54,569 nt of DNA from Ectocarpus siliculosus (lineage: Eukaryota > Sar > Phaeophyceae > Ectocarpales > Ectocarpaceae), in NCBI GenBank assembly GCA_000310025.1, contig FN649728.1:2921737-2976305 (forward strand), read 5' to 3'. Positions within the stretch are counted from its first letter, which is position 1. Every line of letters begins with the position of its first letter. Below, piece by piece: positions 48,182-54,569 of this stretch. The notes under the pieces were generated by a model, which was not told the DNA's origin, did no database searches, and saw only the letters and a list, made by a program, of their open reading frames with translations. A program made the position numbers and the translations under genes.

Positions 48182-51100
48182 AGGATGTTCGCCGGTTGGC
48201 TGCTTCCGCTACCGCTGCGTCAATCGGCATCGTCAACATCTCTCTCGTTGGCAGCTCTGTTTTTCGATGGTGGTGCGTTTTTTAATGGTTGCCATGGACG
48301 TTTTGTTCGAAACTTTTCGTTTGTACTCGGAGTTCGAATTGTACTGTAGTACACGGTGGCTGGTACTTGTGTGCATGTACAAGTGTGTTCCACTTCTCGT
48401 GCTAGAAATGAAGGCATGCGCTGCAGAGAGAGATTTCTTCTGTTTGATTGACTATCGGAACTCTCAGTTAGAGACAACGCAAGACCATGGGGCAGGTACC
48501 AAACAACTGCGATCGACGGGTAGCCAATGAAGTAATGGAGAGAATAGTATGCGTTGAAGGCATGCAGCACGAACAACAAGCTGCTTTGCTCTGTTCAGGG
48601 GTAGCAAATTTCGTCATGTTGTAGTTGCTCCGCTTATAACAGATTGTCCAGTTGCGGCTTGACTCGACTTTAGGTCGTTGGATCGGCGAAGAAACTTGAG
48701 ACAAGCAAGCGCAAATACGGGGGACTCATTTCCCGAACTGAAGATGGTGATATTGCAGCGCGTCGGTCGGTGGATCTGGATTCGCCGTGATTCGGTCCTC
48801 ATTTTGGCGTTAGCCTTAGCTCAAAAACACTGGCCGGGAAGCCAGTACCTAAAGCACGAGGAAATGTAGAACAAGCCGCAAGCTTCCCAAGACGAGACAA
48901 GAACACCGGGTACAAGTTTTTACTGTTGGGGGTTAGTCCCAATTACGCCCCCCCAATTAGGGCCCCCCCCATCCCCTTGCCCCCCCCCCCTGGACTATAT
49001 CACGTACTTAAAATACAACTAGATGAGTAAAGTGAGCACAAACCTCGTATAGAGTACAAGAAAAGTAGAACAAAGAGCGACAAACAGAGGATATTGTTCT
49101 GTAGAAAGAACTGTGAGGATATTGTTCTGTAGAAAGAACTGTGATGTCGGATGAGCGCTCGCATAAGAGAACTCGAGTATTTACAGCTTTCTTTGCGGCG
49201 GTGGAACCACCACACCGTACAACAACGTCAATGGGTGCCCGTCCTTTGATATTCCCCCCTTAGAAACCATCTTGAGTGCCCAACCCATACCAATTGACCT
49301 ACAGGTTCGTCCAAAATGTTGGTCAACCTAAACCCAATATTCCCTGTTCCAAAAATTCCACGTGCTCGGCACCCCAAACATGGAGATCGGCCAAGAACGG
49401 AGGAATACCTACTGCAACACCCCGACCCCATCGACCAACTTCGATTTCCTTACGCCAGATGTTAAGAGTTGTTATCGTCAATGACACGCCGCACCCCCAT
49501 CCAAGATCGCTATCTATCTTGGGACACAGCCAGCACGCCACATATTGTGATATTTCACTGCTAGGGATACCCAAGGTTTGTCCCCCTGTCACGACAAAGT
49601 TCAAAGTTACACGTAGTATTTTGTTCACGTTTTGTTTCCCAGAAGCAATACAAAGAGGCAACCCCCCTCCTCCTCCGTCAGCGAAACAACATCAAAACGC
49701 CTCTCCCAAGACTAATAACACGTCAGCCCTCCTGAGCCACTTTTTTTTGGAAGAAAAATTTGCAAACCAGCACAGCAACCCTCCCTCGCCGCCCTCCCAG
49801 TGCCCCCGTCTCTGAGCACACCTACAAGCCCAACAAGAAGCAAAAGCGTGTCTCTCAGACTCTCTACTGCCTACGACTGCTTCCCCCTGCTGCCCGGTTC
49901 AGCCGGGCAAGACGTTTTCTAAAAAACAAAAACACTGTCCTCTCTCTACACGTAGAGGTACAGCACGACCCAGCTTCAACAAAAGTTACCCCCCCCCAAA
50001 ATTCTAAACAATTCAGGCTCGGATTGAAGTTGTTCCAAAAACGAACTGAAATGCACCATGAAGGCGACAGGCTTTGCGCGAATGGTTTTCCCATCACCCT
50101 GTCCTATCATCCCCCGAGGCGTTACCTTGAACCACGTCCATGTACTAGAACCGATTCGCGCTGGACACGCTTCGCGATTAAAGGAGACAAGACGTGGAAG
50201 GATCACCACAACAGGTTGGATCTGTTTCATGGCACGCGTCCATTCATCCTCCCACACCAGAAGCAACAGAATTGGCCCAAACAGGTGACCAATATGTAGA
50301 CGGCAACCCCGCACGATCAAAGGAACAACGATGGCAGCGTCTGAGAAAAAAAATCCTTGCTGCACTCCATCCGTAACAGGAGCAACAGAAATCAGCCCAA
50401 ACAGCCGATTCTGATTGCAAACCTCTAACAACAATGGGGCCAAACGCTATCACGCATCAAAGCACAACACAGCGTCGAACGATACAGCAAAAAAACGCGG
50501 CATGACGAGTGCATGACACCGCAAGGAAGGGTGCTTCCAGCTCTCTTCCCGTATACACACACGCACGGCGACAACACGGGCCTTTCTTCATGTTACTCAC
50601 AACGTCCAAGCACAATGCCACGAGAATTACGACAAAACTACATTGAGAACGTAACATTCAACGTTACCCCTCTCAATCGGCGTATTCTCTTGGTTCAATC
50701 GATCATCATCTCATCACGGGTCTTCGATCTCACTGCACTAGCCACAAACAGCACGGCCCTATTGGGACAATTAATCCTTCCCCCCCAAAGGATCCAAATT
50801 CTGTAGACAAATGTCATGTCTCAAAAACGTTGAACGGCGAGCCGTTTCGAGAAGCATGCATACATACATAGTTGTACGCAGAGCCTACTTCACTCTGTAA
50901 ACCACAGACAGACGATTCCTTCATAACACCAACACTCTTCGCACACACGAAACTCAATAAGAACATGATACCATGTGCTTCAAATTACCTCAACTTATTA
51001 GACAGCGCGGCAGGAATGCCGCCGTAAAAACAACGATTCATTCCTGAACTGAGCCACAGCCACCTTGACTCTGTCTATGTTGTATGTTGTTAGAGGGAAG

Positions 51101-52282
51101 CTCCGAAACAGAGTCACATCAATGGGATGGGTTATGCAAGGGCTCACTTAAGAGCGCACAACAACAAAACAATCGAGCCACACAGGAACTTTCAGCACAC
51201 CGTAGAACACCGACAAGAACAAACAGACAGTATTTTCAGACAGCCCGCGGGGACGCTCCGAAACAGATAGTTGTGGCTGCTTGCCAAATAGATAAATAGG
51301 CAAAACCACTTCAAGCAACGGCAGAGACAGCCGCACGGAACCCAATACCAGACCTCAAGCCTAGGATGATGCCATGGAAAGTCATGAGAGGTACATACAA
51401 GCACTCCGTTTTTCCTGGTTTACTCATTCATGCCCATCGATGACTAGCTAGCGCAGACGACAGGCGGTTTCGAGCCTAACGTTCAAGTCTACCCTATTAC
51501 AAGTAAATGGTGACTGACAGACACACATTCAAGAACATGTGTTAAATCGTGTGAAAATAACCGTAGCCCATCCCGACCGTGGCACACATGGACACGAGCT
51601 TGGCACCCGCCCACAATGCCGCTTGCATGTCAAATGCCGGTGCAGGCATACTTGCGTCTACGCCTTAGTGCAGAAAGCACGACGTAAACCAGGAGAGAGT
51701 GTAGCAGTACAAACAAACCACGTGCCGTGTGTTTATCTTGCTTACAAAAAAAACTTGCCAAAGTACATAGACAGACAAAACCGTCACCAACAGTTAAATG
51801 CCCCGCCACACCCACCACTCAACGCTCCAACGCTTGGTGCTTCGCGGTGCTATCGATATCAGCATGGCACCCACCCATCGAATCCCATCCACCAGAGACA
51901 GCACTTGAACGTGCGACAGGTCAAGCAGTCAGTTGGACTGCTCCTGTGACGAAAGGACGGGAGATAGGGGAGGGAGCATAGCGTCGCGTCGCAGGAGGAT
52001 GGGGAGATACAGGAAAGTGCGTAGATGGCGGTGGGTCAAACGTTGCTGTGGATAGTATTAGCCAATCACAGACGCCCCAAGTATTCCGAAACATCAAAAA
52101 ATATATTTCTCCAGCGTCATCAGCAATACCTCCTGACCCACAAACGTACAAACCTTGACGTAGTTGAGTATTTGCTCTTCTTGAAGCACAAACCGCAACA
52201 GCTATCTACAATGCCTGTCTCTTCAAACGTATAACGCTTCCAACGAAATGATTCTCACCCGGAATCTCCTTCGTGCGGTGCT
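48182..52282. other. Convergent 4.1-kb region without a supported gene
   Basis: This stretch lies between the stop codons of the IQ gene (plus) and the Ser/Gly-rich gene (minus). It has C runs at about 48942-48991, a perfect 28-bp tandem duplication at 49089-49144, and lower GC than its surroundings from about 49.0 to 52.2 kb. Some frames of 110-180 residues exist on both strands, but none shows a family motif or splice sites that chain. It may hold long 3' UTRs and decayed transposon sequence. Confidence 0.5.
49089..49144. repeat. 28-bp perfect tandem duplication
   Basis: The unit beginning ggatattgttctgtagaa occurs twice head to tail without a mismatch, which suggests a recent duplication. 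It lies in the gene-free region. Confidence 0.9.
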
Positions 52283-52915
52283 TTACTTTCCGCTGCGGTC
52301 ACGCGACCCTCGGAGTTGCCGGGACTGTCCGCCAGCCGCCTGCCGGACGCGCTTAGCACAACGCTCGCTGGCGCCGTCATCGCCGGACGCCTTGTTGACG
52401 TCCACGCAGCCACTCCCATCGACCATGTCGTCGTCGTCGTCGTTGTCGTCGTGGCCCCTCTTCCGCTTCCCGAAGCTGCTGCTGTCGAAAGGCGGCGAGG
52501 GCGGCGAGGGCTCGCTCGATGACACGTCGCATCCCCCGGCGTTGTCCATGGTGTTGTCCCAGGCGATGCCGCCGCCGGTGCTGCTGCTGTTGCTACTCGC
52601 GGAAATGATCCCCCCTCCGCAGCCGCCGCTGCCGCCGCTGCTGTCGTTGCTGTCCAAGGTGGTGGCTCTGCTGCCGCCGCTGCCGCCGCTGCCGCCGCTG
52701 TAGGAGCAGTAGCGGCCCCCAGTCTTCGCCCTTTTGCTGATGACGTCAGCCCCACCGCCCAAGTCGTCGTTGCTGTTCTTCCTCTTCTGCTTCCCCAGGC
52801 AGCTATCGCGAGACGGTGAGGAGGGCGAAGATGCGCTCGATGACCCGTCGCAACCGTTGCCTTCGTCTGGGCGACTCTTGTGGTGAAAAGCGCCGCTGTA
52901 TCCTACGTGGTCGCC

Positions 52916-52958
<43 letters not shown>

Positions 52959-54529
52959 ATGATGAAACCGTTTCCATCACCGCCGCTGCTGCTGTCGTTG
53001 TCATCGGATGTAGTGACCCCGCTGTAGCCGCCGCTATAGCCGCGACTGCCACTGATGTGTGCTCCGTCGCTTTCGGCCTGGTCGTCGCTAGCCCCTCCTC
53101 CGTTCCCGTAGCACCCGGCTCTCGCCTTCCCACCGCCATCTCCTCCCTGCCCGTGGTGTCCGGTGCTGCTGCCCCAGACACAAGCGATCTTGCCCAGCCG
53201 GTCAACCATCGAAGAGTCTCCGCCGACGTCGCCATCGCCGATCACATGCTTGTATCTGTTTGACGAAGTCGATCCCCCGACGCCGTGTTCGGGCTCGAAG
53301 CGCGGCCCTTGCCCTCCTCCTACCCCTCCGCCTGCTACGCCGTCACCGCCACCGCTGCCGCTGCCGCTGTCGCCGCTGCTGCTGCCGCCGTCGCACCACT
53401 TGCCCCCGCCGCCGGCCACTTCCATGCTGTTGGCGATGTCGTTGGCCACGGCCGTTGCCAAGCTTCTCTTCAAGACCGGTTCTCCCTCCGCCGCCCCACG
53501 AGAGAACACCTTAGCCGCCGCCACCGCCGCCAACCCGGCCACGTCTCCGGCTCTAGCGGGGGCAATCTTGGCAGCAGCCGACATGGCACCGGTGGCATCG
53601 TCGCTCGAGTCCGGCTTGCCCTGGGCGTGGTAGAGCTGCGCGGGGTGTGGCAGCGAGCTCCGTTGGTCTTCCGTGGTGAGGTTACGGCTTACGCCAGGGC
53701 TGGCCAAGCGGGCGTCGGCTTCGGCTTCCGCCAGGAGTGGCTGGTTGATGCCCATCGCAAGGGGGATCGAGCCTGGCAAAGAACAGACGTGGGTCGGGGT
53801 GGTGTGGATGAGGATGCGTTTGTCACGACGTGGTTGTCTCGCGTACCAGCTTTTGCTATCTAGTTGGGTGCAGGAGGTGGTGTCCCCGACCACGTAACCT
53901 ACCTCAACACAGCGTATGCAACGGAAAAAACGGCGCTGTCAGGCAACCAGATGTAGCTGCAGGGGGTAGTGAAGGTACAGTCACAGGTTGCGAGTCCTGA
54001 GCCTGAACCAGCCAGGGGCAAGGGGGTGCGACTCTTGGGAGCGATTCGAGGTTAGCCCATACACTAACCGCACGAGAGGCACCACGGTATGTCCGCTCCG
54101 AACCACACCTATACCAGAAGCGCCTCTCATGCCTCTACAACAGTCAAATAGAGCCAAGAGTGCCCTCACTTTGGTACCACCGCACCGTACTCCCTCCCTT
54201 CACCCCCCTACATGCACCACAGCTCATTCCGTAGCGCTTGTTCTTACCGTCTGCGATGGTGCTCCTGGCGCCTTCACCGCAATCGCCGCTCTCCGATACT
54301 GCCGCCTTCGCCGCCGCCACCATCGCGTCGTCGCGCTCTTCGCCCAGCGCTAGCAGCGCAGCGGCAGCTTCCTTCCTCGTGATGCACGCAGGTCCGGTCA
54401 ACGGGTAGACCGGGTCCGATTCCCCGACTCCCTCGATGTCCCTTGCCGCCCGGCGGAGAAGCTTCATGTCCTGGTCCCTTGATGCGCGTGGCAGCCTCAC
54501 GGTGTAGTCCTTCAATTTCAGCTTGGGCG
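52283..54529 (-). CDS. Ser/Gly-rich probably nuclear protein, 5' partial
   Basis: Two minus-strand exons are visible, 54529-54248 (its start lies near a likely acceptor, and earlier exons are outside the window) and 53772-52283 (stop TAA). The join GCAGACG|GTAAGA to ttgccag|GC keeps phase 1. The first part is an ordinary globular-type sequence (KLKDYTVRLPRASRDQ, MKLLRRAARDIEG, ITRKEAAAALLALGEE). The long last exon is dominated by Gly, Ser and Asp, with a run of eleven or more Ser coded by AGC at 52919-52954. It has basic clusters that look like nuclear localisation signals (LGKQKRKNS, SKRAKTGGR, FGKRKRGHDD), followed by an acidic DNDDDDD tract. I do not recognise a family. Frames in the other two registers of this repeat-rich DNA are also long, so the reading frame rests mainly on the phase match and on the NLS/acidic pattern. 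Confidence 0.55.
52919..52954. repeat. GCT/AGC trinucleotide repeat (coding polyserine on minus)
   Basis: About eleven uninterrupted GCT units; on the minus strand they are AGC serine codons in the last exon of the Ser/Gly-rich gene. Confidence 0.9.
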
Positions 54530-54550
54530 CTGCGTGGGTCGTGGAGCGAG

Positions 54551-54569
54551 GGGGGGGGGGGGGGGGGGG
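54551..54569. other. Terminal poly-G run at window edge
   Basis: The window ends in at least 19 G. Like the gap at 19696-19795, which also sits between G runs, this looks like a contig end set by a homopolymer that could not be sequenced through. Confidence 0.7.

Overview
The window is nuclear DNA of a eukaryote with many short exons and long introns. The best fit is a brown alga such as Ectocarpus or a near relative. That is an inference from six things: intron density, neighbouring genes that often lie on opposite strands, a flagellar PACRG-family gene, a fungal-type RIB7-like riboflavin reductase, a THAQKYF MYB gene, and G-run-associated repeats. No database search was possible. Exons were joined by hand, using splice sites and reading phase. 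All five named gene models keep one open frame through every join.

Left part (1-14238). Two head-to-tail copies of a 0.6-kb non-coding repeat fill 1-1070. Minus-strand genes follow: a one-repeat MYB (THAQKYF class) transcription factor (1087-4840, 5 exons), a weak small-gene candidate split by an inverted copy of the repeat (7152-8643), and a complete RIB7-type diaminopyrimidine reductase of riboflavin synthesis (8721-14238, 6 exons).

Middle (14632-32288). A 27-exon plus-strand gene encodes a predicted 1252-residue protein: a long Pro-Pro-Gly-rich N-terminus built from phase-1 exons, an acidic linker, three C2 domains and four EF-hands. A 100-N assembly gap lies in one intron and a repeat copy in another. 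It converges on a minus-strand PACRG-family gene (34007-37364, 5 exons), a family that works at the inner junction of flagellar doublet microtubules.

Right part (38267-54569). Divergent from PACRG is a 13-exon plus-strand gene for a predicted 1737-residue protein with calmodulin-binding-type IQ motifs; a repeat copy lies in one intron. After about 4 kb with no supported gene comes the 3' part of a minus-strand gene for a Ser/Gly-rich, probably nuclear protein, cut by the window edge at a G run.

Three of the genes have calcium, calmodulin or flagellar themes (C2/EF, PACRG, IQ), but nothing in the sequence proves that they act together. The most novel items are the PPG-C2-EF architecture and the G-run-associated repeat family. 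Two repeat copies are flanked by 11-bp direct repeats, one copy sits in the G run that ends another, and one appears to bisect a gene candidate.
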